Source: Streptomyces sp. NBC_00513
GTDB taxonomy: Bacteria > Actinomycetota > Actinomycetes > Streptomycetales > Streptomycetaceae
Length of the DNA stretch: 64,000 nt
Direction: 5' to 3'
Assembly (NCBI RefSeq): GCF_041431415.1
Contig: NZ_CP107845.1
Location: 2,976,001-3,040,000 of the forward strand
Within the stretch, counting starts at the first letter, position 1; every line of letters begins with the position of its first letter. Under the pieces are notes generated by a model. That model was not told where the DNA came from, searched no databases, and saw only the letters and a list, made by a program, of their open reading frames with translations. Made by a program: the position numbers and the translations under genes. Below are positions 26,798 through 37,105 of the stretch, in pieces.

Positions 26798-27964
26798 ATG
26801 CCGACCTGCCCGAACGGGCACCAGTCCGCCTCCGAGGACTGGTGCGAGGTCTGCGGCCACCGCATGGCTGCCGCCACGAGCGCCCCCGCGGCGCCTTCCT
26901 ACGGCTACGGCTACCCTCCCACGGCCGGTGAGCCGACCGCGCAGGCGGAGCTGTGCCCGCAGTGTCGGACCCCGCGCGAGGCCATGGCCCCGTTCTGCGA
27001 GGAGTGCCGGTACAACTTCCTGACGCGTTCGGCGACTTCGTACACGCCGCTCGCCCAGGAGACGGGCCCGGCCGCGGGCACCGGGAGCGTGGGCACCCCG
27101 CCGCCGCAGGCCCCGCCGGCCTTCTCGCAGGACCACTTCGACTACCAGGGCTCGCGGCCGTCCCGGGTCAACCGACCGGCCGAGCCGCTCCAGCGCGAGG
27201 ACGACTGGCTGCTGCCGCCTCCCTCGCACGAGCAGCAGGCACACGGGCAGCAGGCACACGGGCAGCAGGGACACCAACAGCCCTCGCACCAGCAGCAGTC
27301 GCACCGACAGCAGCCCGTGCAGCAACCCCTCCAGCAGGAGTACCAGCAGCCGCACTATCAGCAGCAGCCTCCGCCGCAGCAGCAGGAGTACCAGCAGTCT
27401 CCGCAGGCACAGCAGTCGCAGGGGCAGCATGCGCAGCAGGAGTACCAGCAGCACTCGCAGCATCAGCAACAGCAACAGCAGGTCCCGCAGCATCAAGCAC
27501 AGCAGCACCAGCAACAGCAGCACTACGGGTCCCAGGGTCAGGCCCCGTCCCTCGGCAACGGTGCCTGGAGCGCGACGGTCGGTCCCGACCGCTCGTACTT
27601 CCTGGCGATGATGCGGCGCAGCGGCCCCGAGGCGGCCGGGTTGAACATGCCCGCGTACTCGCCCGAGCAGCACCTCGCGCTCTCCGGCGGTCAGATCACC
27701 ATCGGCCGGCGGCGCGCCTCCTCGGGCGAGTCCCCGGACATCGACCTCTCGGTGCCCCCCGAGGACCCGGGCGTCTCCCACCAGCACGCGGTGCTCGTCC
27801 AGCAGCCCGACGGGAGCTGGGCGGTGGTGGACCAGAACTCCACCAACGGCACCACCATCAACGGCGGTGAGGAACCGATCCAGCCGTACGTCCCGATCCC
27901 CCTCGGCGACGGCGACCAGGTCCACGTCGGCGCCTGGACCACGATCACCGTCCGTCGGGGTTAG
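26798..27964 (+). CDS. FHA-domain protein with zinc ribbons and Gln/His-rich linker
   Basis: About 388 residues from ATG 26798 (GGGGGAA upstream; ATG 26768 is an in-frame alternative). Two N-terminal zinc ribbons (CPNGHQSASEDWCEVCGH; CPQCRTPREAMAPFCEECRY) are followed by a very Gln/His-rich linker (about 140-245, repeats such as QQEYQQ and AHGQQ). The C-terminal FHA domain spans about 275-388: TIGRRRASSGESPDI, GVSHQHAVL, NSTNGTTING. FHA domains bind phosphothreonine, so it is the likely reader or substrate of PknG, analogous to GarA. However, I see no GarA-like ETTS phosphorylation motif in its N-terminus. Its stop overlaps the stop of the convergent methyltransferase gene. Confidence 0.9.
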   Translation: MPTCPNGHQSASEDWCEVCGHRMAAATSAPAAPSYGYGYPPTAGEPTAQAELCPQCRTPREAMAPFCEECRYNFLTRSATSYTPLAQETGPAAGTGSVGTPPPQAPPAFSQDHFDYQGSRPSRVNRPAEPLQREDDWLLPPPSHEQQAHGQQAHGQQGHQQPSHQQQSHRQQPVQQPLQQEYQQPHYQQQPPPQQQEYQQSPQAQQSQGQHAQQEYQQHSQHQQQQQQVPQHQAQQHQQQQHYGSQGQAPSLGNGAWSATVGPDRSYFLAMMRRSGPEAAGLNMPAYSPEQHLALSGGQITIGRRRASSGESPDIDLSVPPEDPGVSHQHAVLVQQPDGSWAVVDQNSTNGTTINGGEEPIQPYVPIPLGDGDQVHVGAWTTITVRRG

Positions 27965-28950
27965 GCGGTCGTCCCGACCTCCCCCAGCGGCCACACGTAC
28001 GGGCCCTGGGGGTCGTCGAGCCACGACCACTGTCCTTCCGGGGTGAGCGTGACGCCGAACCGCTCGCGCGCCGGGCGGCCCTCGCGGCGCCACAGGTCAA
28101 GGGCCTCCCGGGGGTGCAGGACGCCCTCGGTCAGGATCAGGAGGAACTGGAGGCGCTCGTTGTCCACCAGCTCGTACGGGAGTCCGTGACGGGGCACTGA
28201 GGGGGCGTGCGGGGCCGCGCCCGCCCCGCGCAGCGGCACGAAGTACGCCGAGGTGTGCAGGAACCGGCCCTCCGCGAAGTCCGCGTCCCGGACGGTGAGC
28301 GCGATCAGCCCGGTCGACAGCGGCGCCAGGATGCGCGCCCCGGGCCGGCACTGGGCCGGCCAGGTGTGCGGGATCAGCGGCAGCGTGCAGGTGACCAGGA
28401 TCCGGTCGAAGGGGGCGCGGGAGGGGCAGCCGCGCGCCCCGTCGCCGGTGACGACGGTCGGGTGCAGGCCGAGCCGCGCCAGGTGGGCGCGCGCCGACTC
28501 GGTGATCTCCTCGTCCAGGTCCACCGTGGTGACCAGTTCCTCGCCGAGCCGGTGGCAGAGCAGGGCCGCGTTGTAGCCGGTGCCCGCGCCGATCTCCAGC
28601 ACGTTGTTCCCGTCGCGGACCTCCAGCGCCTCCAGCATCCTCGCCATCAGGGAGGGCTGGCTGCTGGAGGACACCAGCTCGCCGTCGCGCAGCCGGGTGG
28701 CGAGCGGGGTGTCCGTGTACACGCCGCGCAGCCAGCGGGCGCGCCGCCCCGGGTCCGGGTCCTCGGCCCAGAGGCGCTCGTGTCCGGCTCCACGACCGGT
28801 CCAGAAGTACGGGACGAAGACGTGCCGGGGCACCGCGGCGAAGGCCGCCCGCCAGTCGGGGTCGTCCAGGGCCCCGGCCGCGATCAGCTCCTTGACCTGG
28901 GCCGCGTGCGCGGTCTCGCGCAGGTCGCGTGCTTCGGCATCTGCGCCCAT
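27961..28950 (-). CDS. PCMT-like protein methyltransferase
   Basis: A 329-residue cytoplasmic enzyme with a SAM-binding Rossmann domain at about 95-210. Motifs match the protein-L-isoaspartate methyltransferase family: SSSSQPSLMARMLEALEV, VLEIGAGTGYNAALLCHRLG, DLDEEITESARAHLARLG and DRILVTCTLPLIPHTWPAQ. The usual repair enzyme is about 220 residues; this longer actinobacterial form has an extra C-terminal domain (about 225-329) and often modifies other substrates, so isoaspartate repair is only one possibility. It converges on the FHA gene with overlapping stop codons. Confidence 0.85.
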   Translation of the reverse strand: MGADAEARDLRETAHAAQVKELIAAGALDDPDWRAAFAAVPRHVFVPYFWTGRGAGHERLWAEDPDPGRRARWLRGVYTDTPLATRLRDGELVSSSSQPSLMARMLEALEVRDGNNVLEIGAGTGYNAALLCHRLGEELVTTVDLDEEITESARAHLARLGLHPTVVTGDGARGCPSRAPFDRILVTCTLPLIPHTWPAQCRPGARILAPLSTGLIALTVRDADFAEGRFLHTSAYFVPLRGAGAAPHAPSVPRHGLPYELVDNERLQFLLILTEGVLHPREALDLWRREGRPARERFGVTLTPEGQWSWLDDPQGPYVWPLGEVGTTA

Positions 28951-29097
28951 GTCTCCACTGTGCTGCCCGGCGGGGGCGAAGGCCAACGGGGGTCGGGCGT
29001 GTTCCCGCGCGTCGCGGCGTGGCGAGCGGGGTGCCGTGCTTGCGGGGAGGGTCCTGGGACCCCGGTCCTCGGTCCGGGCGTCTGAGACGATGGTCAG

Positions 29098-29502
29098 GTG
29101 AATGACGATCCGCAGGGCACGGTTCAGGAGCAGACCTTCTACGAGCTGGTGGGCGGCGAGGCCACCTTCCGCCGCCTGGTCCACCGGTTCTACCAGGGTG
29201 TCGCGGAAGACCCGCTGCTGCGCCCGATGTACCCGGAGGAGGACCTGGGGCCGGCCGAGGAACGGTTCGCGCTGTTCCTCATGCAGTACTGGGGCGGTCC
29301 GAACACCTACAGCGAGAACCGCGGCCATCCGCGCCTGCGGATGCGGCACGCGCCGTTCCAGGTGGACGCGGCCGCGCACGACGCGTGGCTGGGGCACATG
29401 CGGGTCGCGGTGGACGAGCTGGGCCTGGCGCCGGAGCACGAGGCGCGGCTGTGGCGGTACCTGACGTACGCGGCCGCATCGATGATCAACACGGCGGGCT
29501 GA
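29098..29502 (+). CDS. glbO: Group II truncated hemoglobin
   Basis: A 134-residue 2-on-2 globin starting at GTG 29098. Key residues are visible: distal Tyr32 (B10, HRFYQGV), the proximal haem-binding His84 (F8, RMRHAPF) and Trp97 (G8, AHDAWLGHM), which defines groups II and III. Length and motif YWGGPNTY match actinobacterial GlbO. It probably binds O2 or detoxifies NO. It stands alone and is followed by a hairpin terminator. Confidence 0.93.
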   Translation: MNDDPQGTVQEQTFYELVGGEATFRRLVHRFYQGVAEDPLLRPMYPEEDLGPAEERFALFLMQYWGGPNTYSENRGHPRLRMRHAPFQVDAAAHDAWLGHMRVAVDELGLAPEHEARLWRYLTYAAASMINTAG

Positions 29503-29519
29503 GGCGGCCGACGGAACGC

Positions 29520-29540
29520 CCCCGCCGGACGTCGGCGGGG
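29520..29540 (+). terminator. Hairpin terminator after glbO
   Basis: An 8-bp stem (CCCCGCCG with CGGCGGGG) and a 5-nt loop lie 17 bp after the stop. A 17-bp direct repeat (29537-29553 and 29576-29592, GGGGACGGTGCGGCGGC) overlaps its right arm. Confidence 0.65.
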
Positions 29541-29649
29541 ACGGTGCGGCGGCGCAACGACGCCCGAGGCCGGCCGGGGACGGTGCGGCGGCAAAGGACG
29601 CGACGCGCGACCGTGAGGCGGAAGGCCGAACGGAACCCGTGCGGCGTCG

Positions 29650-30372
29650 TCAGACGGGCCGGACCAGCAGGGCGCCGAGGCCCCCGGTCCCGCCGGGGCG
29701 GCGCATGGCGACGGACCCGTACGGGGTGCGCAGCCGCAGCCAGCCCCCGGATGCCAGCAGCGCCACCGGTGCGGGGGCCGCGGGCGGCCCGGTGGGGCCG
29801 GCGGGCACGGAGGCCCGTACCGGCCGCAGGAAGCCCAGGGACTGTGCGGCGTGCACGGCGCGCAGCGGAAGTTCGGTGTCACCCAGCGTGCGGGACCAGA
29901 TCTCGCGGCCGATGCGGTCGCGCTCGGACCGGGTCCGGTGCTGCGGGGGCAGGGCCTCGTCCCGGGCCCGGAACTCGGCGACGGCGCCCGCCACGACGGC
30001 CCGCATCGCCTCGGGGCTCGGCAGGCCCGCCACCGGCTCCCAGCCGCCGCGCGGAGGCAGTACGCCCGCCCAGGGCGGCCCGGTGACCGGGCCGGGCACG
30101 ACGATGCTCGCGGCGCCCTCGTCCACCGATTCCAGCAGCTCACCGGCGGACACCGTCAGGTCCAGGGGCGTCCCGACGGGCGCGGCGAGGCGCACGGTGC
30201 GGACGGCCAGTACCTCGAAGGAGGGCGGCCGCCCGAAAACGGCGAGCGCGCCGCCGCCCGCCCGCGCCTGAAGGCGGACGGCGGCGGCGCGGTCGTAGTG
30301 CACCAGCCGGCCCAGGAAGGCGGCGAGGTCCGCCGCCTCCCCGGCGTCGGCGCAGTGCAACCGGTCGTTCAT
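29650..30372 (-). CDS. Conserved-looking hypothetical protein
   Basis: A 240-residue cytoplasmic protein with no signal peptide or membrane helix. It is mostly mixed alpha/beta with an arginine-rich middle (HRTRSERDRIGREIWSRTLG) and ends in a beta-rich stretch (LRLRTPYGSVAMRRPG). I do not recognise a family. Its start overlaps the stop of the thioesterase gene (ATGA), so it belongs to the ettA-thioesterase operon. The tight coupling and codon use support a real gene. Confidence 0.7.
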   Translation of the reverse strand: MNDRLHCADAGEAADLAAFLGRLVHYDRAAAVRLQARAGGGALAVFGRPPSFEVLAVRTVRLAAPVGTPLDLTVSAGELLESVDEGAASIVVPGPVTGPPWAGVLPPRGGWEPVAGLPSPEAMRAVVAGAVAEFRARDEALPPQHRTRSERDRIGREIWSRTLGDTELPLRAVHAAQSLGFLRPVRASVPAGPTGPPAAPAPVALLASGGWLRLRTPYGSVAMRRPGGTGGLGALLVRPV

Positions 30373-30842
30373 GCCGCGATGCGCCCTTCCGAACCCTTGG
30401 CGCGCTTGGCGTCGCGGGGCTCGTCCAGGTACTCCTCCAGGAAGCTCCGCTCCTCGGCCGTGATGCGGCGGGGCCGCCCCGCGGCGAGGTCGTACGGCAC
30501 GACCACGGTCTCGGCGCGCACGTAGACCGTCTCGGGCGTGGACTCGGTCGCCTCGTCCTTGACCTCGTAGCGGATGGTCAGGGACGCGGCGCCTATCCGG
30601 GTCACCCAGGACTCGATCAGCACCGGCTCGTGCCGGTGCACGAGAGGCAGCTTGTAGTCGATCTCGTGACGGGCCACGACGGAACCGCCCGTGAAGGACT
30701 CACTGCCCTCCCCGGGCGCCAGGCGGAACATGAAGTCGATGCGCGCCTCCTCCAGGTAGCGGAGGAAGACGACGTTGTTGACGTGCCCGAAGGCATCCAT
30801 GTCCGCCCAGCGGAGGGGGCACCTGTAGTGGTGTCTGGCCAT
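30369..30842 (-). CDS. Hot-dog acyl-CoA thioesterase (4HBT family)
   Basis: A 157-residue single hot-dog domain. The signature CPLRWADMDAFGHVNNVVFL holds the catalytic Asp and the conserved GHVNN turn, followed by YLEEARIDFMF. It would hydrolyse a short- or medium-chain acyl-CoA; the substrate is unknown. It lies 11 bp after ettA and overlaps the next gene by 4 bp, so the three genes form one operon. Confidence 0.88.
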   Translation of the reverse strand: MARHHYRCPLRWADMDAFGHVNNVVFLRYLEEARIDFMFRLAPGEGSESFTGGSVVARHEIDYKLPLVHRHEPVLIESWVTRIGAASLTIRYEVKDEATESTPETVYVRAETVVVPYDLAAGRPRRITAEERSFLEEYLDEPRDAKRAKGSEGRIAA

Positions 30843-30853
30843 GGTCCTCGACC

Positions 30854-32518
<1,665 letters not shown>

Positions 32519-32754
32519 GAGAAACCGTCCGGCAGATCGATGGGTGGGCAGATACACCCCATCTTGCCAGTCGTCCATAGCTACGGGCGAATGGGTAGGT
32601 CAGGCCCCCCTGACCCCGGCCGCCTCGGACCGGCCCGGCCGGCGGGGGCCGACGCCGATCGTCGGAGCCCGCCACGGCGGCGCGAACGCGAGCCGCGCCT
32701 TCCGATCACCCGGCAGGATGACGCCAGGTTCTGGGTCGATCCCTCGGAGGAAAC

Positions 32755-33384
32755 GTGGACAACGCCTGGCTGGCGCTCGCCGGCACGACCATCGCCGTGG
32801 CGGGCACTCTCGTCGCCCCCATCGTGTCGCAGCGGCTGCTCGCACACGCCGAATCCGATCGCCACGAACGCCAGGAACGGGCGGCCGACGCCCAGTGGGT
32901 CCGCGAGCAGCGAGTCGTCGAGCTGGGCAAGCGGCGCGACTGTTACGTGAACGCGAACTCCGGGTACCGCCGCCACCGCATAGAACTCATGAAGTACCTC
33001 TGGCTCGTCCACAAGCGGGGCGACACCGCGGAGGAGCGGACGGCCCTGGAGGACGCACGTCACGCGATGCACGCGTACTTCGCCGAGGCCCAGATGGTCG
33101 CCTCCGATTCCGTCCTCGCGGAGCTGGACGCCCTGGGACAGACCCTTGCCCACCTCTACGACCGGATCATGCGCCTGGAGGAGGGCGACGCGGCACCCGA
33201 CGACTCGTTCGAGGAGATACGGACCGACCTGCTGCGGGCCAACGCGCAGTGGGTGATCATGCGCGGTGAGATGCGGGCCGACCTGGGAGTGGACTCACGG
33301 CCGGCAGGCAGCTCGACGACGGCCCCTGAGTCTCCCGCCGTCACCGCCGGCGCCGACGGCCTACGGGCGGCCCAGCCGGGGTGA
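32755..33384 (+). CDS. Hypothetical membrane-anchored helical protein
   Basis: A 209-residue protein starting at GTG 32755 with GGAGG 4 bp upstream. Residues 4-27 (AWLALAGTTIAVAGTLVAPI) are a hydrophobic N-terminal helix, then the protein is highly charged alpha-helix (SDRHERQERAADAQWVREQR), suggesting an anchored coiled-coil domain in the cytoplasm. The tail is disordered. I do not recognise a family. It is divergent from ettA and faces the PAP2 gene across a hairpin. Confidence 0.75.
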   Translation: MDNAWLALAGTTIAVAGTLVAPIVSQRLLAHAESDRHERQERAADAQWVREQRVVELGKRRDCYVNANSGYRRHRIELMKYLWLVHKRGDTAEERTALEDARHAMHAYFAEAQMVASDSVLAELDALGQTLAHLYDRIMRLEEGDAAPDDSFEEIRTDLLRANAQWVIMRGEMRADLGVDSRPAGSSTTAPESPAVTAGADGLRAAQPG

Positions 33385-33488
33385 GGCAGTCCCCGCCCGT
33401 GATCCGGGCGCCGGGAGCGCTTCCCCGCGATCCCTTGCCGGCGCGCGGGCCGATGGGCCGATGGGCCGATGCGGCCGGGACACGGCCG

Positions 33489-33517
33489 CGCCCCGGCGCG
33501 TGGGTGGCGCCGGGGCG
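33489..33517. terminator. Bidirectional hairpin terminator
   Basis: An 11-bp perfect stem (CGCCCCGGCGC with its complement) and a 7-nt loop lie between two convergent genes. Just before it, at 33447-33471, GGGCCGAT is repeated three times in tandem. Confidence 0.75.
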
Positions 33518-33568
33518 GGTGGGCTGGGCGGGTGTGAGCCGGGGGGTGCGGTCGTCGCTCCGGGGGCG

Positions 33569-35107
33569 TCAGCGCGGGCGGTAGACGGTGAGGGCTTCCG
33601 GCAGCTCGTCGAGCACGAAGGCGGTGGGGGCCTTGGCGTACTCGCCGTCGTAGGCGAGGGGGGTGCCGGGCGGCACGTCCGAGATCCGCAGGCTCCGCAG
33701 GCGGGTGGCGGTGTGGACCGGGGAACGGCTGAGGGGCCCGGTGAAGGCCGCGGCCAACAGTCGCGGGCCGGGACGGCCGCCGCCGAAGACGAGCCGTACG
33801 TCGAGGAGGCCCTCGCCGAGGTTGTCGCGGCGCCTGGGTGCGGGGCCGCTGCCGTGGTACGTCCCGTTGCCCGCGAACAGCAGCCAGACGCTGCGCGGTC
33901 GCCCGGCGAGGCTCAGCCGTACGGGCCGCTCGGCCCGCAGCACCCGCCACGCCGCCAGCAGCGCGGCCGGGCCGCTCCCGATTCGGGGCGCCCACCGCAG
34001 CCGGTGTCGCAGCAGCTCGGGGTAGGCGCCGATGCTGAAGTTGTTCAGGAAGTATCCCGACTCCTCGCGCCCGGGCTCGACACCGGACTCGGGGACGTCC
34101 TCCGCCCCCTCGTCGAGAACGGAGTGTCGCCGCGGGCCGGGGGTGAAGCGTCCGACACCGACACGGACCGCGTGCCCGTCGGCCACCGCCCGACAGGTGT
34201 CCTCGATTCCGGCGAGCCCGAGGTCGAGGGCGAAGTGGTTCAGGGTGCCGCCGGGGAACACCGCGAGCGGCACCCCGGCGCGCAGCGCGGCGGTGGCCGC
34301 CGCGTTGATGGTGCCGTCGCCGCCGCAGACGCCGAGCACCTGGGCCCGGGAGGCCGCCGCGGCCAGTTCCGACTCCAGCTCGGTGCTCTCGCACTGGACC
34401 AGCTTCGCCTTCGGAAGCCGGCGCTCGAGGACGTCGAGCCCGGCGAAGGCGGCGGTACCCGAACCGGAGTTGATCACGACCGTCAGGCCGTCCCCGTCCG
34501 GCAGCGCGGGCGCCCCGGCGTCCGGCCGTTCGTCGCCCGGTACGACCCGGGCCTCCTGGACGTCACGCGCGAGCCGTCGCACGAGGAACCCGGCGGCCAC
34601 CCCGAGCGCCGCGCCCGCCACCACGTCGGACGGGTAGTGCACCCCGGTGTAGACGCGGGAGAACGCGACCGACGCGGCGACCGGGGCCAGCGCGAGCCCC
34701 CACCCCGGCGCCTCCAGCGCCAGCCCGGCGGTGAAGGCGAACGCCGAGGCCGAGTGCCCGGAGGGGAACGAGGTGGTCTGCGGCTGGGTGCGCAGCTGCC
34801 GGGTGGCGGGCACCCCTTCCAGCACGGGGCGACGCCGTCGTACGGACCACTTGCCGACGGTGTTGATCGTCGCCGAGGCCAGCGCGAGGGAGGTGACTCC
34901 CCGCACGGCGGCCTTGCGTGTCCGGGCGGAGCCGAAGGCGGCGAGCGCGGCGGCGGTCCCGCCCCACAGGACGCCGTGGTTCGCGGCCCGACCCAACCTC
35001 GGCAGCACCCGGTCGGCCCCGGGCCAATGGCGGCGGGCCACCGCGTCGAACAACTGCCGGTCCCATCGCGCGACCGACCCCTGCCAGGTCAATTCCTGTT
35101 CAGCCAT
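33569..35107 (-). CDS. PAP2 phosphatase / diacylglycerol kinase-like fusion
   Basis: A 512-residue two-domain lipid enzyme. The N-terminal half (about 60-190) is a membrane PAP2 phosphatase with all three motifs: KWSVRRRRP, PSGH and SRVYTGVHYPSD. The C-terminal half (about 205-512) is a diacylglycerol-kinase-like domain, with the nucleotide motif CGGDGTINAAATAALRAGVP and GGTLNHFALDL. Such fusions occur in actinobacteria and probably convert between phosphorylated and free lipids (phosphatidate and diacylglycerol, or polyprenyl phosphates). It lies head-to-tail with the upstream surface-protein gene, 155 bp away. Confidence 0.92.
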   Translation of the reverse strand: MAEQELTWQGSVARWDRQLFDAVARRHWPGADRVLPRLGRAANHGVLWGGTAAALAAFGSARTRKAAVRGVTSLALASATINTVGKWSVRRRRPVLEGVPATRQLRTQPQTTSFPSGHSASAFAFTAGLALEAPGWGLALAPVAASVAFSRVYTGVHYPSDVVAGAALGVAAGFLVRRLARDVQEARVVPGDERPDAGAPALPDGDGLTVVINSGSGTAAFAGLDVLERRLPKAKLVQCESTELESELAAAASRAQVLGVCGGDGTINAAATAALRAGVPLAVFPGGTLNHFALDLGLAGIEDTCRAVADGHAVRVGVGRFTPGPRRHSVLDEGAEDVPESGVEPGREESGYFLNNFSIGAYPELLRHRLRWAPRIGSGPAALLAAWRVLRAERPVRLSLAGRPRSVWLLFAGNGTYHGSGPAPRRRDNLGEGLLDVRLVFGGGRPGPRLLAAAFTGPLSRSPVHTATRLRSLRISDVPPGTPLAYDGEYAKAPTAFVLDELPEALTVYRPR

Positions 35108-35262
35108 TGTCAGCGCCTACCCCGCGCCGAGGATCCGGAACCAACCCCACCCGCCACCCGGGCCACCGGGCACGGGCGCCCCTCTCGGACCGCGTCGGGG
35201 GCGCGAGACCGGGCCCCCGTTCGACCGAGGCGAGTCGGGGGAGGCGACCCGCCCGGGGCGCC

Positions 35263-36516
35263 CTAGACCTCGTCCTGCTCGCCCTCCAGCGGCCGCTTGC
35301 GCAGCAGCAGGACGACCATGCCGCCCAGCACCACCAGGCCCACCGCGAGGGAGGCGATCACCGGGGTGGCCGCCGAGCTGCCACTGGTCGCGAGGCGTTC
35401 GCCGGCCGGGGAGTCCTCGCTCTCGGTGGTGGGCTCGGAGCCGGCCGACGGTACGGCCGTACCGGACACGGCGCCCATCGGTACCGGTTCGGGCGCGGGC
35501 CAGAGCGCCGTCGCGGTGGCGGTGGTCGCGGATTCGCTGGAGCCCGCCACGATCTGCGCCTGGTTCGGGACGCCGTTGGCGAAGAGCCGTCCGACGGGAA
35601 CCTTGGTGGAGCCCTGCACGACGACCGAGGCGAGCCCCTCTGCCGTGCCCGGCGGCACCTCGAAGTACAGCCGGGTGCCGTCGGCGGCGGCGGTCAACGG
35701 CCGCCCCTGCTCGTCGACCACCCGCACGCCCATGGCCATCGCCGCCGCGTCGGGGGTGACCGTCACGCTCTGGGCGCCGGTGCGCACCGTGACCGGGCCG
35801 AGCCGGCTGCCGACGGCCCCCGTCACCGGACCCGACACCTCGCCGGGGTCCAGTGCCAACGAGGGCGGCGGTTCCGCCATCCGGCCCGCCTCCCGCTGGA
35901 GGTAGTCGGCGAGTTGTTCCGCCGCCGGGTCGGAGGCTTCCACCTGCGCCCCGTCCGCCAGCCGCCAGATCGCCACCTGTGTTCCGGCGGCGGCGCTCTC
36001 CGCGGTGAGGGGGGCGGCGCCGGCCGTCTTGGAGAGCTCCGCCAGGTCGTTGAGCTGCGGGTAGGAGTGCTCCAGCACCCAGCGGATCCGGCCCGCGCCG
36101 TCCTTGCCTTCGAGGGGGCTGCCGTTCCAGCCGCTCTCGGTGTACCGGGCCTCGGGCTGCGCGTAGCCCGCGACGCCGACCCCGTAGGTCTGGAGCATGC
36201 CGCCGCCGTCCACGCGCATCTCGTGCAGTCCGGCCGGGACCTGCCGTACGGCTCCGTCGCCGGTGCGCAGGACGGCCTGCCCGTAGGTCTTCAGGCCGTC
36301 CAGCACGGCGCTCGCACCCTCCGGGGCCCGGCCCGGAGTGGGCTCGGAGTCCGCCGCCACCGCGGCGCCGGGCGTGGCGGCCAGGGCCGCGGCCAACAGC
36401 GCCACCGCCGCCAACGACCGGCGTGCGGAGCCCCGTCCGGGAACGGCGGCGGGGCCGATGACGGGCGCGGCGAGGGCGGGATCGGGAACGGAGGATGCGG
36501 GAACAGCGATCGACAC
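35263..36516 (-). CDS. Thioester-domain (TQXA-type) surface protein lacking the thioester cysteine
   Basis: A 417-residue secreted protein, GTG start with GAAGGGGAA 4 bp upstream. A signal peptide (about 30-54) is followed by a thioester-type domain (about 75-200) with the Gln half of the bond in GTQVAIWRLADG (Gln180). The cysteine half should read like QTYCVD; here it is QTYGVG, so Gly112 stands in for Cys. The protein has no cysteine anywhere. A beta-sandwich region (about 230-325) and a low-complexity stalk follow, then LATSG, a C-terminal helix (VIASLAVGLVVLGGMVVLLL) and basic RKR. LATSG differs from the LAxTG used by class E sortase. So both covalent chemistries look altered. Confidence 0.8.
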   Translation of the reverse strand: MSIAVPASSVPDPALAAPVIGPAAVPGRGSARRSLAAVALLAAALAATPGAAVAADSEPTPGRAPEGASAVLDGLKTYGQAVLRTGDGAVRQVPAGLHEMRVDGGGMLQTYGVGVAGYAQPEARYTESGWNGSPLEGKDGAGRIRWVLEHSYPQLNDLAELSKTAGAAPLTAESAAAGTQVAIWRLADGAQVEASDPAAEQLADYLQREAGRMAEPPPSLALDPGEVSGPVTGAVGSRLGPVTVRTGAQSVTVTPDAAAMAMGVRVVDEQGRPLTAAADGTRLYFEVPPGTAEGLASVVVQGSTKVPVGRLFANGVPNQAQIVAGSSESATTATATALWPAPEPVPMGAVSGTAVPSAGSEPTTESEDSPAGERLATSGSSAATPVIASLAVGLVVLGGMVVLLLRKRPLEGEQDEV

Positions 36517-36532
36517 AGTCTTCCCCTTCGGG

Positions 36533-36562
36533 CCGAGGACCCGGGTGCCGAGGACCCGGGTG
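36533..36562. repeat. 15-bp perfect tandem duplication
   Basis: CCGAGGACCCGGGTG occurs twice in direct contact, 17-46 bp upstream of the start of the surface-protein gene. It may alter its leader or promoter. Confidence 0.8.
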
Positions 36563-36599
36563 CCCGTGAGTACCGGGGAATCCTAACCGCCTCGAACAC

Positions 36600-37007
36600 T
36601 CAGACCACCGCCGCCTTCTGAGGCGCCATCAGCGGGGTGTCCGTTTTGACCACGCGCCGGAAGGCGGCCGTCCCCCGATTGAGGTCGTGTCCGATGACGA
36701 CGGCCTCGATGTCCGCGGAGAACCACCGCGCCCCGTCACCGTCGGGCGGATCGTCTCGGACCCGCAGCCTTCCGTGCACCACGAGGGGTTCGCCGACGGA
36801 CACGGAACTCGCCAGGTTCAACGCGAGGGTCCGTCGTGCCCAGATGGTGAAGAAGCTGGTCGAGCCGTCGGACCAGGTGTCCGTCCGCCGGTCGAAGTAC
36901 CTCGGTGTGACGGCGAATCGGAACCTCGCCGACGGGCCGGTCGGCGTCTCCTTGAAGTCGATCCGCGTCGCCACGTGTCCCACCAGCGTCACCAGGGTGT
37001 CGTTCAT
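36600..37007 (-). CDS. ssbB: Single-stranded DNA-binding protein SsbB
   Basis: A 135-residue OB-fold protein. MNDTLVTLVGHVATRIDF, then ARFRFAVTPRYFDRR, SFFTIWARRTLALN and VSVGEPLVVHGRLRVRD are the standard strands of bacterial SSB. It ends in MAPQKAAVV, without the acidic DDDIPF-type tip that recruits repair proteins. This matches the short second SSB of Streptomyces, SsbB, which is needed for chromosome segregation during sporulation. It lies 98 bp downstream of dynB on the same strand. Naming relies on tip-less structure and gene order. Confidence 0.82.
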   Translation of the reverse strand: MNDTLVTLVGHVATRIDFKETPTGPSARFRFAVTPRYFDRRTDTWSDGSTSFFTIWARRTLALNLASSVSVGEPLVVHGRLRVRDDPPDGDGARWFSADIEAVVIGHDLNRGTAAFRRVVKTDTPLMAPQKAAVV

Positions 37008-37105
37008 CCCGGTCGCCCTCCCCCGCGTGCCACACCCGTGCGGACCGTCCGCACGAGGTGTGACCATGCTGGCCCGGCGACCCGGATCCCGCTCCGGCCT
37101 GTGGA

